Notes: generated by a model not told the origin, from the sequence alone. A stretch of DNA of 64,000 nucleotides from Daucus carota subsp. sativus (GCF_001625215.2 NC_030381.2:4861131-4925130), one strand, 5' to 3'; counted from the first letter of the stretch, positions 41,708-56,104 are shown. A program made the numbers and translations.

Positions 41708-43124
41708 CATTTAAATCATCAAATGTTTTACTCCCATTCATTTTACTAGAACCGGACCAGTTTCCACAGCTTCCATGTCCGGACAAAAGCTCAACAAATT
41801 CCAGAATTACAGCCAATTCAAACGGTTCTTGCAACAGCCTACCAAACATTTATTCCTTTTGTCACACATTTCTTACATTTGATTTGACCACCCACCTCAT
41901 AGCTAGGCTATCTTAATAATTCATCACAAATTACAGTACTATGGTCGCTATATATATATATATCAGAAACACAAGAATAATCTCAATCAAGTTGGAACTT
42001 CATACATGTCTCCATCAAAACTAAAGCAAATAAGCATCTTAATCTCTCTCACTCGTGTTACAAGATCCTGGAATTCAAATTCCGTCATGTTTGCGTGAGT
42101 ATGTTAATTAAGAGGGAAAAAAGAGGCAACTTTGACCTACTTTTTGTAAGTTAATGAATTTTCCGCATGAACATGTGGAAGCTAGTTCAGATACAGCTGA
42201 ACCTTCAGCTTCTAAGACCTCTTTAACATGTTTTCTATCTACGGAGATCCTATTTGCGGAGTATCTGGTGTGTTCATGAAAACACACCGACAACCATTTT
42301 TTGGTTAGATGACGGTTTTTTATTGATTTTTATGTTATTAATAACAAAGACTCGATGCATGCACAAAAATCTCGAACAATTAAAATCTTCTATCCAAATA
42401 AAAAATAGTTATTTGTGTATGTTCATGTCCAATGACACACACTATAAATACTCTTTTATTTACCATAAAAAAATTCAGATCAGATACGAAAGTGGGAACC
42501 GCAGCTTGGGAAGGCCAATTAGGAATTCTGCACTACTGAGATCAGAACAGACATCACACTACATAAACTCTATTCATGTGAATACTGCATATATCACCCG
42601 CTCATGCAGACTCACACACATGCACCATGTGTATATAAATTTCATCACGAAAGAACTGCGAATAGTCTGCAGCAAGAAACAACAATATAGAACCGCAAGA
42701 AAATGACTCCGGTATTAAAAGTGGTCCGCTTAAGCGTCTGCTTCACCGCTAAATTTTTTTACCTGCTTGAAACTGTTTAAGCCTGTGAGAATCTGAAGGG
42801 CGCAAATCATGCCAACAAAAAGGGCAAAAAGTTGGAAAAATTACTACCATCATATGAAGTATAATTATTGAAGGACTAATGCATTACATCATATTGAAAA
42901 TCATAATTAGATCTTATAACTCTTACAAGATGAGGAGATAAAATGAAAAAATATAAAATAAAGGTACAAAAACGGTGCATAAGTAGAGAACTCTATGATG
43001 ATCATACCTCCAATAGCCTGCTACAAGCTTCTTTTTATTCGAAAGAAAAAATATTTACATTGCAGCTGATTTCATGATCACCATATATATTAAAATTCTC
43101 CAGAGATGATTCCAGATGCCCTGA
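41708..43124. other. Region downstream of the VQ gene
   Basis: No convincing gene. The open frame at 42254-42706 has no recognisable domain and lies in AT-rich DNA, so I do not call it. Confidence 0.5.
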
Positions 43125-43817
43125 TCAGAAGTAATAGTTACTACCATCCCTGTTGTTATCTCCAGTACTGAACGAAGAAGATTCATCCACAAGTTCGTGC
43201 AAATCGGGCACATCATCGATACCGAAATCATCCAGGCCTCCACTTTGCATGTTGTTAAAATTGTTGTTATTAATCTGTGAGTTTCCATACATTTCCTGTT
43301 GTTGTTGCTGTTGTTGTTGCCAGTGTTGCTGAACAACAGGATTGATCTGCTGATTATACGTGTAATCGGGTCCCAATGGCGCGATTCTTGAGCTTGTACT
43401 GAAAACCTGCTGATCATTTTGGTTCCCGAAGCTCAAATTAACCGGACCCTTCTGTGAGCCAAATGATGGACCCTTGGTATTGTGACAGCCAGTGAATTGC
43501 TGCACAAGGGATCTGAAATTTGTGGTACTTGCATTGAGAAGTGTGGTTGGAGTCCTCCGTGAAGCCCTGGACCTTCGACGAATCGGCTTCCCTGATGATC
43601 CTTGAGGATTCAGGTGAGCATCACTGGTTCCTAAAGAAGTCGAATTGTTAGGCCCCGAAGTATTGTTTGTGGTAAAACTTGTGGTGACTATAGTATTATC
43701 AGTTTCGGGTAACCCGAATCCGACGCCAGAGGCGGGATTGGCAGCAGTACTATTGGACTGCTGGTAGTAATGGTACCACTGATTAGGATCAGTAGAGCCA
43801 TTGTTAGTGTCATTCAT
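43125..43817 (-). CDS. VQ-motif protein (VQ22-like)
   Basis: A single exon of 230 residues. The defining motif FxxxVQxxTG appears as FRSLVQQFTG at 101-110, preceded by a basic cluster KPIRRRSRASRR (77-88) that could direct it to the nucleus. The rest is low-complexity: Asn/Ser/Thr-rich at the N-terminus, a glutamine run near 165-174, and an acidic segment DDFGIDDVPDLHELVDE (196-212). VQ proteins are small plant cofactors that bind WRKY transcription factors or MAP kinase pathways and tune defence and stress responses. They are usually intronless, as here. The exact subfamily is uncertain; the closest fit from memory is the VQ4/VQ22 type. Confidence 0.88.
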   Translation of the reverse strand: MNDTNNGSTDPNQWYHYYQQSNSTAANPASGVGFGLPETDNTIVTTSFTTNNTSGPNNSTSLGTSDAHLNPQGSSGKPIRRRSRASRRTPTTLLNASTTNFRSLVQQFTGCHNTKGPSFGSQKGPVNLSFGNQNDQQVFSTSSRIAPLGPDYTYNQQINPVVQQHWQQQQQQQQEMYGNSQINNNNFNNMQSGGLDDFGIDDVPDLHELVDESSSFSTGDNNRDGSNYYF

Positions 43818-43875
43818 AGTTGTTTGAAGAAAAAAAAAGGGCTAAGTATCAAATTTGAAGCATAAGTTTGAATGG

Positions 43876-43882
43876 TTTTATA
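43876..43882 (-). promoter_or_regulatory. Candidate TATA box of the VQ gene
   Basis: TATAAAA on the minus strand, 59 bases before the start codon at 43817. It would give a leader of only about 30 bases. Confidence 0.4.
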
Positions 43883-46816
43883 GTTGAATATAAAAATGAG
43901 TGGTCAAAGATAGGGCATAGTGAATGTTGAATGGATTAAGTAATAATATATTGTGTATAAGAATATATAGGAAAAAATAAGAGCTAGGTAGCTCAAGGCC
44001 AATAAGGATGTGCTGGTTCGAGGAAGCAACATGCAAAATGTATTCAATCTGAATGATGTGATCGTTGTGTGATGTGTTTATAAATTTATGTGTGTGCATG
44101 TGAACATGCATACGAGATTACATCACCACGCATTAAGACTCTTGATCATCTTGCATAGTTGCATACCTTTCTGGTTTCCAGATGGTCAATCTAGATACTA
44201 GTCCTTACATACAGAGCTAAAAACTCCCTTCTGTTAACTGTGCAGTAGCATCGAGAGATGGGATTCGACATGTATTTTAACATTTTAAAAAAATAATTTT
44301 ATAATTATTTTAAATAAAAAATATAATATTTAAAATGTTATTAAGAAGCAAATAGTTTTAAATATAAATTATAAATCTACATTTTATTAAAATTTCAAAA
44401 TTTATGTTAAGTAATGAAAAAAATTATAGAAAAATGAGTGAGACTGAAGAAGTATACTGCTAGCAATATAAAATATTTTATGCTGATTAAAAAACATGTT
44501 TTGAAAATTATATAATTAGCAAGAGGAATCAAACTCAAGAAGAAGATCAGATTGTGAATTACCGAGTTCACAGAGTGTTATTTTTGAAAAATAAGAACTT
44601 ATTTTCGTTAAAAAAATATATAGAATGATATTTTCTTTAGAAAAAACTCTTGTTTTTTATTAAATAACAAAAATAAAATATCTTATTAACATCTACTGTA
44701 TGTCTAAAAAAAGTATAAAAATATATATTTTTCAAGAAAAAACCCTTAAAATTGGAAAGAAAGATCTCGCTCAAACGGACCGACTACTTGAGAGTTGAGA
44801 CAAATAAAATTACGTGGAAAAGGAGTGAGCGTAAGAGGCAAGTAAAAGTCATGGGTCCATAGATGTAATGAATATATAAGTGTGGAAATTTCGCAAGTAT
44901 TAGCCAAGTTTGACTGAGAAATAGCGGTCCACACAGAAGCTATTTATATGTCACTGGCTGTCTTGATTTAGGTCAGGAGAAATTTCGTCAAACAAAATAC
45001 ATGCATGTATACATATAATCGAAGGTTCTGAATGTGAACACGATCTAACCGTTTGCATGGAATTGTTTCACGTGCTTTCCCATTTTATTTTATTAAACGT
45101 CCAAATATCAAACCAACCCCACTCCCGTACATATATACAAAAAACCTTTCATTTTTAAAGGATACAAAACCATTTTAGTACTTGATAAATTATACTATAC
45201 AGTATTATTGATAACAAATATTAAATATATATATAAATTGATTATCAATTCATAATCCGGAATAGTGTATTATAACTTCTAGATCGCTTAAATTAAATGA
45301 TTATTAAGTTAAATTTTACTACTAGCTATGAATCTACTAAATTTGAGTGAATCCCGTTAATAATATATTAAAATAAATTATTTTTAATATATATTAAAAT
45401 TATTAATTATTAAATTCGCTAATAAACACGATATCGATCGGTATAAGTAATAAAACGAAAATTTTATGTTTTCAAAATCCGGGGTCAATATTTATTTTGT
45501 GAATAGTATAACGTCTTATGTGATATAACCGTTGTTTCCCGAAAAGCATACAAAAAACTTGTCTCATAAACTCAAAAATATACTGAAATAAATTGATTAG
45601 ATTTTTGTGTTCAAAAGATGCTTCTTTCATATATTCAAAAAAATTATTTTTAATTTTTTCGGAAAGATTGTATTAATATATTTTATCATCAAAATTCTTT
45701 AAAAATGTCATATTTTTATATTATATCACAAAACAGGTGCCCAACTTATTAAACAATATTACCAGCCTATTTTTGAGAACGCAAAATTTTCAAGAACACA
45801 CCCAAATAACATATTATAAGAAATTTTATAAAACAATATCAAAATTTTAAAGTACTTGAACAAAATATTTCTGATACGCTGAATAGAACTAAGATTTCGC
45901 CGATTCATAGTTGGAATAAAATTGAAACCTCTATGCTTGATATATATGCTAAACACGTACATTTAGAAGTAGTGCAATGTCACTCTCAGTTTCCACTTAT
46001 TTCTAAATAAAATACATTAAGAGTGTTGCTTCTAGTTTATTATTTTAAATAAACTGTTGCAATCAATTTAGAAAGACCCGCACGTGAACTAAAGCAAAAG
46101 AATTGAAGAGATAAAGTACGAAATCAATATTAAAAGAGCAAGTATTATTTTATTGATAATAAAAATAATGCAGACAAATAGTTGGTCAAGGTCAAGAAAG
46201 AGTGATATACATGCAAACCAATCGAGCAAGAGCATAGAACTTTTGACCAAGACCCGTCTATTTATCATCGAATATTGTTATTTAATTTATTAACTGAATC
46301 ATTATATTAAAATACTTCTTTCATTTTTAATTGATTGTATTAAGCTATTAAAAATAAATTAATAGTCATAACGCACAATCTAATCTAAAAATTGTTCGGT
46401 CAATCTCAAACTCACAAATGGTTGAAAGAATTGTTAGAAAACCAAGTTCTTATGAAAACCAAGTTTTTATGAAGATATCAAGTTCGATTAGGTAAACACA
46501 ATCTGCAAATAATACAATTAATAAGAGTGTGTGTAAATAATAGTTATAATATAACCATGTATTGAACTGAGGAACAAAATACATAAAAATGTGAAAGAAG
46601 ATACAACTCCTCGAATCTAGTCGAAACAGTCTCCTTAAAACTATTTCGGCTCTCACCATATATGTTGAGTCGATAGCTGGTTGTGTTAGCAATAACGGAA
46701 ATTTCAACGAGTTTGAAATGGGAAAGAAAACTGTCACCAGAAAGAGGTAAGGTTTTAATATTCACAGGTGAGGATGTTGTTTTTCGATTCTTCAAACCTT
46801 AGGCCGCATACTCTGT
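43883..46816. other. Promoter side of the VQ gene and AT-rich intergenic DNA
   Basis: No gene was recognised. The short open frames here lack any domain and have the base composition of the surrounding DNA. Confidence 0.5.
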
Positions 46817-47104
46817 TATATATATAGATTCTAGGTATCTTATGTGCTGCTCACCTACCTTAATTAAGCGCGTTAATTTATTGTAGATTGGTTAACAACA
46901 TCAATTCCGTAATTGAAATTGATTTTATGATTCTTTCAAATCAATTATAATTATTCGTATTATATATATAGATTCTAGGTATCTTATGTGCTGCTCACCT
47001 ACCTTAATTAAGCGCGTTAATTTATTGTAGATTGGTTAACAACATCAATTCCGTAATTGAAATTGATTTTATGATTCTTTCAAATCAATTATAATTATTC
47101 GTAT
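46817..47104. repeat. Perfect 144-base tandem duplication
   Basis: The unit containing GATTCTAGGTATCTTATG and TTATAATTATTCGTAT appears at 46827 and again at 46971, identical throughout as far as I can read. It is either a very recent duplication or an assembly artefact. Confidence 0.85.
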
Positions 47105-47432
47105 CAAAACGAATTAATTATTTAAGAGCCTAAGCCTAATGGAAGTTAGAATTAGCAAAACTGGTCCGTGATTATTGGATTCTCACTTCTGTTGTATTGT
47201 ATATGCAGGTCGCACACGCGAGCAAATCCAAAGGACCCGCAAGCTTTAGATTTCCTCTCGAAAGCCCACAATTTGCACACCCCCTACACGCTCGACTTGG
47301 CGTAGGTAATGGTGCAACACATAGCTAACACAAGTGAACACAAAACATGTGTTTTGCTATATTAAATTAGAAAATTGCGTTTTCTTTTCAATGTGATATT
47401 CAAGTTACGTATCCATATTTTGCACTTTGAAG

Positions 47433-47660
47433 GGACAAATTTTAAACTTTCATATCTCATTCATCCATCAACTATTTCGTGTGATTTTAAGTGTCTTGAA
47501 AAATTTTCACGGAAGAGAAAACGTTCAAAGTGTCACCGTTGTAAGTGGACAAATTTTAGACCTTCATATCTCATTCATCTTAACAATTTCGTGTGATTTT
47601 AAATGTCTTGAAAAATTTTCGTGGAGAGCACGTTCAAAGTGTCACTATTGTGCGGACACA
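47433..47660. repeat. Diverged tandem repeat, about 110 bases
   Basis: Units start GGACAAATTTTA at 47433 and 47547, with a partial third (GGACACAA) at 47654. Each carries CATATCTCATTCATC, TTCGTGTGATTTTAA and CGTTCAAAGTGTCAC. The open frame at 47427-47861 arises across the repeat and is not claimed as a gene. Confidence 0.6.
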
Positions 47661-48696
47661 ATATTCATTCACTCACGCTTAGCTCAAAATAACTTGAGCA
47701 TCCAACAGAGTGTGCATATAAAATTTGAATATTCATCGAGATCACATTCGAGTCTTCGATTAAATTTAATTAATTTGATTGATTTTTGTCACATGGTATT
47801 TTATGTTACTATTATCATCCATAAGAGACTTTTATCATGTAGTGAATTCATATTAAAATAAAATGTATTTTGTGAGGGATTTGGAATATAGGAGCCGTTT
47901 GGATTAACTCTAAAAATATGATTATTGTTTTTATATGTGAGAAGTTAGATATAAGTGAAAAATAATATTAATTTTTTTTACTTTTCTATGCTTGGATAAT
48001 TTTTTCCAGTTTATAAATCGGGAATTATTTAATTATTTTTTTACACAAACACTAGGAATATTCTTACTTGTGGTCTACAAGTTTGAAAAAAAAGCTTGGC
48101 CAAACATCTTCATAAGGTTGCTCTAATTAACACTTCGTTGATTACATAAAAATTAGACTAATAAAAAGATTAAAGGTAATACTTATTACAGGAAGTTGGT
48201 CAATTTCATCTGTTTATAATCGTGCGAAGACTTTCTTTCTGTCTCGTTTACTTTGACCATACTGTTTATCACCCCTTAATCCCTATTCTACATCAAATCT
48301 ACTCACTACAGTACTGGGATTAAGTATTTTATAAACACGAACTCCAAAGTTTGAAAATGGTTAGTCTAGTTAAGCTACTCAGAAATGTTGAAGCTCTGAA
48401 CTTGACTAGTTGACTCAGACATTCCACGAAATTAGAATATAATTTTACTTAAATGTATAATTATATGTAAGAAGGAGTATTATAAGATTTTTAGATGAGA
48501 TCAAACTGGTCAAAAAAGAACAATTCAAAGTAAATAATTGACTTTTGAAAAATATAGATTAAAAATACTATATTTTGTCCAGTAATGCATCAGTGACGGA
48601 GTATTTGACTATTTGCTCATGCCAGTCGTTGGTCAATATATACCACTTTGTACTTTTCACTGGTTTTGCATTTTCCTAGCATTTCTTTATTTATTA
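47661..48696. other. AT-rich intergenic region
   Basis: No gene seen. Around 47891-48110 GCCGTTTGGATTAACTC at the left and GGCCAAACATC at the right resemble the ends of a degenerate MITE. Confidence 0.35.
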
Positions 48697-48947
48697 CTTC
48701 CTCTGTTCCAGTCAATTGTATACGTTTCTTTTTCACTGCTCGACACGCTTTTTAAGGCACTTATAAAACATAGTTCTACAACTTATTTTTAAGATTTTCT
48801 TTTTTTGTATAAAAGTATAAATGTTATACTTTTATACAGAAAAAGAAAATTTTAGAAATAATTTACAGAACTATACTATATTGAAGCATTAAAGTCCGTG
48901 CCGCGCCCCCGTCCCCCAATGTATACTATTGACTGGGACGGAGGGAG
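48697..48947. mobile_element. Stowaway-type MITE, family shared with 56742
   Basis: Left CTTCCTCTGTTCCAGTCAAT, right GACTGGGACGGAGGGAG, TA on both sides. The interior has CACTGCTCGACACGC and AAAGTCCGTGCCGCG, both also present in the element at 56742-56997. Confidence 0.8.
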
Positions 48948-49841
48948 TATCTTTTAAATTAAAAAATTAAAGCATATTACAATTGTTTCTGCAAGGAGCG
49001 CAAGATACAAATTAGCCGACGACTTTGTCGGCTGTCATTTTCTATATTCAGTTTGCAAACCTGGCAGAATTCCCATGCGGGGTTCCGACCGACATTAATC
49101 GATTTGTCAATTCAAAACTTCATATATGGATATTGGACCGTTGGTCAAATTTATCATTTTTCTAGGAACAAGGTCCAAGTATTATTACCGTAAAAATGTT
49201 CTCAAAGAGTATCATTTTACAATTTAAACTAGATTGCGTAAAGTTCTCAAGTTCCAAAACACTATTTGTATAGCATTTCACTCTAAAACGACAAATCATA
49301 TTACGTTTTGTAGTTTTGTAGTCCTGGACCCGGATATAACTAACACAATGTAGCATCTTTTTATTAAGTATCGCAAATTTTATTTAAAGAAGTTGTGATA
49401 TTTGCGCCTTTCCTCTCCAAATATGTTTCAGCTTATAGTTAGCATGCAATAGCAAAAAAGTGTTCAAGTATCCGTAACAGGTAACACTCTCCTCTCAAGT
49501 GCAAATTGACTCAACTCCCAGAAGTAGATTTCTTTGGATCAAATAACACACCAAATAAGCCTGCAAGGCCTTATACAACATAAAGTGATAGTATGAAATT
49601 GCCTACTTCTGGAAAAAGGGAGAGAGGCTTTTCTTGCCGAGAAAAGCAACATGAAAACTGGTTAACAAATCACGGACACTAAATGTACATTGATAAGGGT
49701 GATGAAGAACACCTCGATGAAGTTGAAAAAGATAAGAATACACAAAATTGCCAATACATCCATCTCGGTTTCTCCTTTAGGAAGAAGATTTCTCTTTTCT
49801 CCTGTTGTTTCTTTGATTTTTGATTTTTAACAGTTAAGTTC

Positions 49842-52800
49842 CTACTCTATAGTTATTTCCAGAATTGTGGTAAGTCTGGGTCTTTTGTATCTCCTAAGAA
49901 GTAAAGAAGAGCACACGACACTTACAGATGACAGAGCCATGCATGTACCGGCTGCCCATGGAGGCAATTTGAGCTTTACGAGAGGGAAAAAAACTCCAGC
50001 AGCTATAGGAATTGCAATGACATTGTAAGCCATGGCAAACACATAATTTAATCGGATTCGACTGAACGTCTTTCTTGAGAGATCAATGGCCGTTATTACA
50101 TCTTCTAGATTATTTCTCATCAGCACATAATCAGCTGCTTCAATTGCAATATCTGTTCCTGCCCCGATAGCCATACCAACATCTGCTGCTGCTAAAGCTG
50201 GTGAATCATTGATACCGTCACCCACCATAGCAACTGTGCTTCCATCTTTTTGAAATGAACGAATGACATCAGCTTTACCAGCTGGCATCACCTCTGCTCG
50301 TACGTCATGAATACCAAGCTACACACAAAGTTTAATGTTATCAAGAAAAGTACTTATGCAACAATTTATCCGAAATTTTGCTATCTACCCTATTTATGGT
50401 CCAAGTCATTAGATGATCATGATTTTTATTAGGTTCAAACTAAAAAAAGCAGAACTATTTTTTCTCATACGATATAAGGTAGCCGCCTAGATCAAAACAC
50501 TGAAAAAATTCTCACACAATACATGGGTGGGTTGTCAGTTAAAAAAATTTGAGGCATGCTAAAATTTTTAAAATTCACAGTGACGAAGTTAGTCCATTCA
50601 GTGTAAGAATGCACCCAGTATTGAGGCATGACTGACACATGATGTAGCTATATGAAAATATAGCACTTCTTTTACATCTGCTTCATATTTTACACCTTAT
50701 TCTTATATTTTAAGTGCAAAAATCCACCAATGACCCTTATAGAGAGGTATTATAATCCAGTGGGCAAAAACTTCAATTTTGAAGGGAATAACTACTGCAG
50801 CGGCTTACACGTTTGTTTTCAATCAACTAATTTTAATGTGTAACTTTAATTCTGTAATATTGGATTAATTTGAAAACCATTGTATCCACAAGATGTGCAT
50901 GATTAATCCATTAAAAAGTGCCTACCTCCTTAGCCACAGCATGAGCTGTCCTCCAGTTATCCCCAGTAACCATGACAGGTTTGACACCCATTTTCATGAG
51001 GCCTTCCACTACTACAGCAGCTTCTCTCTTCAATGGATCAGCTACTCCCAGAATGCCAATTAAGACACCATTGTATGCCACTAGTATGCCAGTTTTCGCA
51101 CTTTCTTCCAGTTCTACCATAAAATTCTCAGTATCAGTCGGAATAGCAACACCGTTTTCTGTAAGCAAACTACGATTACCAACCTGTTGAATATTCATGA
51201 CCAAGGACACCTTATATAAGCAAAATTATTAAAATTGTTCACCATATTTCAAAAATTCTTTTCCTTTGTATACTCCAATTTCTTTTGGTGTCTATAATGT
51301 GTTATTGTTATTCAAGAAGTTGCAATGAACACTCACCAATATCTGTTTTCCATTAATGAGACATTGGACGCCTCTTCCGGGAAGCGCAGTAAAATCAAAT
51401 GCTTCGAGAAGCCATCCTGAGTACTTGTGCTCCTTCTCAAGGTATTGAATATCTGTGGTAGCTGAAGGGTCCTCGAAGAAGTGGAAATGGTGAGCATATT
51501 CCACTATTGCTTTAGCTAAAGGATGTTCACTGCTGGCCTAAATCATAAGATGCCAGACCAACCATAAGAATGTATTAAGGTTGTTATAGTGGTAAGACAC
51601 CTAAATGTATATAATCAAAGAGGGGTTAGCTCTTTTGACAAAAATAATAATATTCATTACAAATTAAACTGCTATCGAACTAGGTTTGCAACAACACTTT
51701 CACTGATAAGCTTTGATAAGTATTTGGATAACGAAAAATGGATTAAAGCATACAGACTAGACAGCACTGGTATAACTGTTCTCCATAAATAATACTACAG
51801 CTATATATGACGAGAAACTAGCTTGGGAAATATATATTTACCTCCGCTGAAGCTACCAATGTGAGAAATTCTCCACGATCCATTTCTGTATAAACTTTCG
51901 CTGTTGTGACTGTTGCTTTTCCTTGGGTTAAAGTTCCTGTTTTATCAAACACCACATAATTAACCATCTGTGCCCTCTCCAATGCATCCCCTCCCTTAAT
52001 TAGCACCCCATGATTAGCTCCAACCCCTGTTGCAACCATGACAGCTGTTGGGGTGGCCAACCCAAGTGCACATGGACAAGCAATTACTACCACGGATATC
52101 GCAAACATGAGGGCAAAAACAAAGTTATTGCTATTTTCAGGCAGCCATTCTACTGGGTAGAAACCAAAAACTCCACCGATATACCTACATAAATAATAAT
52201 TAACATGAGACTTGTATAATATTTAACAATTGATAAACAATTTACTTGCATTTAACTGTCCAAAAGATAGTTGCGAACTTACCACCCAATTAGTGTCAAC
52301 AATGAGAAAGCAACGACAGTAGGGACAAAAATACTTGCCACCTGCAAGTTAAAAAGATACCCAGGTGAGAACTGGGACAGATACATGAGTTCTTGACTTG
52401 TATGCACAGCATAATCTACACCTGAACAAAGTTATGAACCAAATAAATTTGCTAGAGTCTGTCGCTAAAATAGATTCATTAACTTGATAATGACCCCAAT
52501 ATATTCTAGAAGCACCGACTTATATTCCATTCCGCCTTCTATTGCAGCCACATAAGTTATCCAAATCATATAGTAGTAACAGATCTTATGTTTTTTATCA
52601 TTTAAATTACTTCACAGCGAACTAAACTAGCCTGGTGCACCCACCATTACTGCGAAAATAAAATTCATGCCCATATCACAAAGATTGATTACACCCAAAA
52701 ATCTGTACATCCAGACAGACTGTTGCAAAATTAGATAATTGTGCAGCCTCTAAACTTCACCTATAAATCTCTTATAATGGACTTGGGAAAATACACACAT

Positions 52801-55800
52801 CAAATCCTCTCTTTTTCTGCATAAAATACACCTAGTGACTATATATTATATCTACCAAATAGTGAATACAAATAACACAAATTTGTTTTATAAAGCACAA
52901 TACTGAATCTGTACTTGGGATCCACGCAAAACAAAATATTTAAGAACAGTAAGCAATTATACATACACTTAAAAAATCACAAGACTACCTAACCCATTTA
53001 GAAGAATTAGATGTAACGACAACTTGAAACTTACATAATCAGCAAATTTCTGAATTGGAGCTTTTGACATCTGTGCTGTCTCAACCAGAGAAATAATCTG
53101 GCTTAAAACTGTGTCGGAACCTATTTTAGTTGCCTGTATGTGAAGGGAACCATTTAAATTTATAGTACCACCAATTACTGCAGCATTAGCTGCCTTTGAA
53201 ACCGGTTCAGATTCACCGGTAACCATACTCTCATTGACGTAACTTGAACCCCATACAACCATGCCATCAACAGGAACTTTTGTGCCAGGCAGAACTTTAA
53301 GCATGTCACCAGGTTGAATCAGTAGAGAATCTATCTCCCTTTCTCCAACAACCTTGCCACCTGATAATAATGCAAGAGAAACTACAATAATTAGTCAAAT
53401 TACGTTTAAATGATCATTAAGCATACCACAAAGTACAAAAGCAACCAATAACCGTGTATGATTATCAAACACACTTATAGAATCTAGTAACTCACCAAAA
53501 CTTATTGTGTATATCCTTTTTGGTAGAAGATCATGGTTGGGGGGAAGTTATGAGTGAAAGCTGGTAAGAACCTTGGTGTGTAAAAAAAGAAATTCACAGA
53601 TGCATTATAATATAAAAACCAGCCTACCTTTGTCTTTGAGAAGCAGTAAAGCTGTTGCTGGTGTTAGTTCTACCAACTTCTTTATAGCATCTGAAGTTTT
53701 TCCTTTTGCAAGAGTTTCCAAGTACTTCCCCAGTAGCACAAATGTTATCAGCATTGCACTGGTTTCAAAGTACGTAGGCGACCAGAAACCAGTTACTGCA
53801 CCATATAATAGTGCATAGACAGAATAAAAGTATGAAGCTGAAGTTCCCAATGCTACAAGAACATCCATGTTTGTCGAACCATTTCTAAGTGCTCTCCACG
53901 CAGCAACATAAAATCGCTTCCCAACAACAAACTGCACGACACTCACTAAGGCCCACTTTAACCAATCACCCATTTGGAATGGCCCACATTGCCGAAGCAA
54001 TAAGGCATACAGTATAGGGATGCTTGGACAAACAAATCGCATGAATATGACTGGAATCTGAAAATGAATTAACAAGTCAAAACTGAATCAATTGACAAAG
54101 ATAATGAAAAGTGTGAGTGATCCCTTGCTATGTGCAAATGACTTTCAGTATGCTATTTGATACAAAGGGTACACGTATTTGTATGCCTACAAAAAGAACT
54201 TGTATTCATAAAGATCAGAGAAATGAGTACTAATGACTACGGACATACAGGACAAATGCAGAACGGCAAAAGGAGCAATCAAGCAAAGAATACTAGGATG
54301 CACTAGGTTTTACAAATAAAACTTGCACATTCTGTTAAGATGCACACATAGAGCTGGTAATTTACTAGACATGGTAGCAGAGATAAGATATATATACTCA
54401 CACTAAGAATGAGACTGGTCGTGAAAAGTCGAAACATTTTTGAGGATTCTTCAAGATCCTTGGAAGTCATTCTTGTGTAAGGATTTCTGACTTGTAGATT
54501 AAATTTTCCGGAGCTTCGTCCTTGAATCTCATCAACGAGCAATCTAGAACCAAGAATTATGGGATCAAAGAGTACTTCTAGTTCTCTTGATAACCTGTTG
54601 AAACAGGACTGTCGCACACCCTTCAAGTTGCATAGTATTCCTTCTAACAGCTGTACATCAAAATCACTTGTTATCCCATTAACTACTAATATAATTTTAT
54701 CCTGCTGGCTGCTCTGTACAAGTGAACCCTCAAAGCCAGCATCTTCAATAGCATCCACTATGTCATCCTTACTAATAATAGTAGGGTCATATTCGACCTC
54801 ACCTAAAGAGGTCGACAATGCCACAACTGCCCTCTTCACACCAGGAAGCTTTCTCAAAATTCCTTCAACAGAATTTACACAAGCTGCACACGTCATGCCT
54901 CCAATAGTAAACTGTCCCACCACATTTCCATGTGATTTTGTTTGAGATGAACTAGTTTCAGGTATAATCTCTGCCTCAAAACCAGCATCTTCAATTGCAT
55001 TCTTAATATCATCGTCCTGGAATAGAAATAAATCAATCATTCACACTCACCAAAACTGCCATGTCATTTTACGAATTATCAGATGGATGACAAAAAGTTA
55101 CACAACCAGATTATTTATTACATCACCGTCATTTTTAAAAAAGCACTCGATTCGACTATCACTATTAACCTAATGCTAATCTGTTGTAAAACTAAAATCA
55201 ACTTTGCAAACGACTATTATTCCATAGCAATGTCCATTATGTCCACTAATAAATTATCCGTATTAAAACTACAAGGACCGATATAATAGGTAATTGTGCA
55301 CTTCACGCTTTTGTTACAATTAGTAAGCAGGAATACAGATGTATAACAGGTAATGCCTTTACATAAACAAGAAAAAGTCAGCACAGAGCTACAAATCATG
55401 TATATGAACTGTAATGAGCTAGTAACATAAAACAATCATCAAAGAGCTACTCAGACTAATTAAAAGACAAAATTAGTTTAAAATGCAGCTGAATAAATTA
55501 ATTATTAATTATAGTTTAAAAATTATACAAACTAAACTAAAGGCAGTTAGGCAGCTAAATCAATAAACAGTAAATATAAATGATTAGTTGAAAATGCAGC
55601 TCAATCCACACAATAATAATTATTAAAAATTTAAATTACTTGATAATCAGAAAAATTCAAACAGTTTTAACACGAGAACACGCGAGAAACAGAGTTAAAA
55701 GCAAGTGTGAATGTGTGATCATAAGTCATGAGTGACTAGTAACATACATTGACGACAGAAGGATGAAAAACGACGTCGGCTTTGTTCTGAAGAAGCGCAA

Positions 55801-56020
55801 CAGAAGCGCTAACAACGCCGTTCAAGCTGATCAGAGCAGTTTCCACAGCATTCGAGCACGCCGCACACGTCATTCCGGTGATTCTCACCTGAATTCTGCT
55901 CATTCCTTGCTCTACCTTACTCAATTCCGCTTCTTCGTCTTCGTACGAGTCGAGTAGCCGCACGTCCTCGAGGTCGCCGGCCGGCGAGTCTTTTCCGGTC
56001 AGCTCAACACTCCGCGCCAT
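49842..56020 (-). CDS. RAN1: Copper-transporting P1B-ATPase, RAN1/HMA7-like
   Basis: Nine exons: 56020-55748, 55016-54402, 54057-53628, 53360-53035, 52341-52283, 52184-51842, 51537-51337, 51183-50926 and 50318-49842. They total 2982 bases, 993 residues, close to the family's 1000. Two metal-binding domains carry GMTCAAC (49-55 and 131-137); a third has lost its Cys pair, as usual in RAN1. The ATPase core follows: TGES (487-490), the membrane CPC (about 604-606), phosphorylation site DKTGT (Asp 648), SEHPLAKA (685 on) and GDGINDSP (868-875), ending near [15 protein letters not shown]1 pumps Cu(I) into the secretory pathway and loads ethylene receptors with copper. All introns follow GT-AG and all catalytic motifs are intact, so it should be functional. 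Confidence 0.95.
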
Positions 56021-56104
56021 GTATAATATGTTGTTTTTTAATATTAGGTGCGTATCTGTGTGCTGGCACACAGAAAAAATGTAGAGAGAGATGAAGAGAG
56101 ACAG

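Noticed and set aside
42254-42706. 150-codon plus-strand open frame
   Set aside because: No recognisable domain, AT-rich composition like its surroundings, no splice or promoter support.
43055-43417. A 120-codon minus-strand frame overlapping the VQ gene
   Set aside because: It is a shadow frame of the VQ coding sequence.
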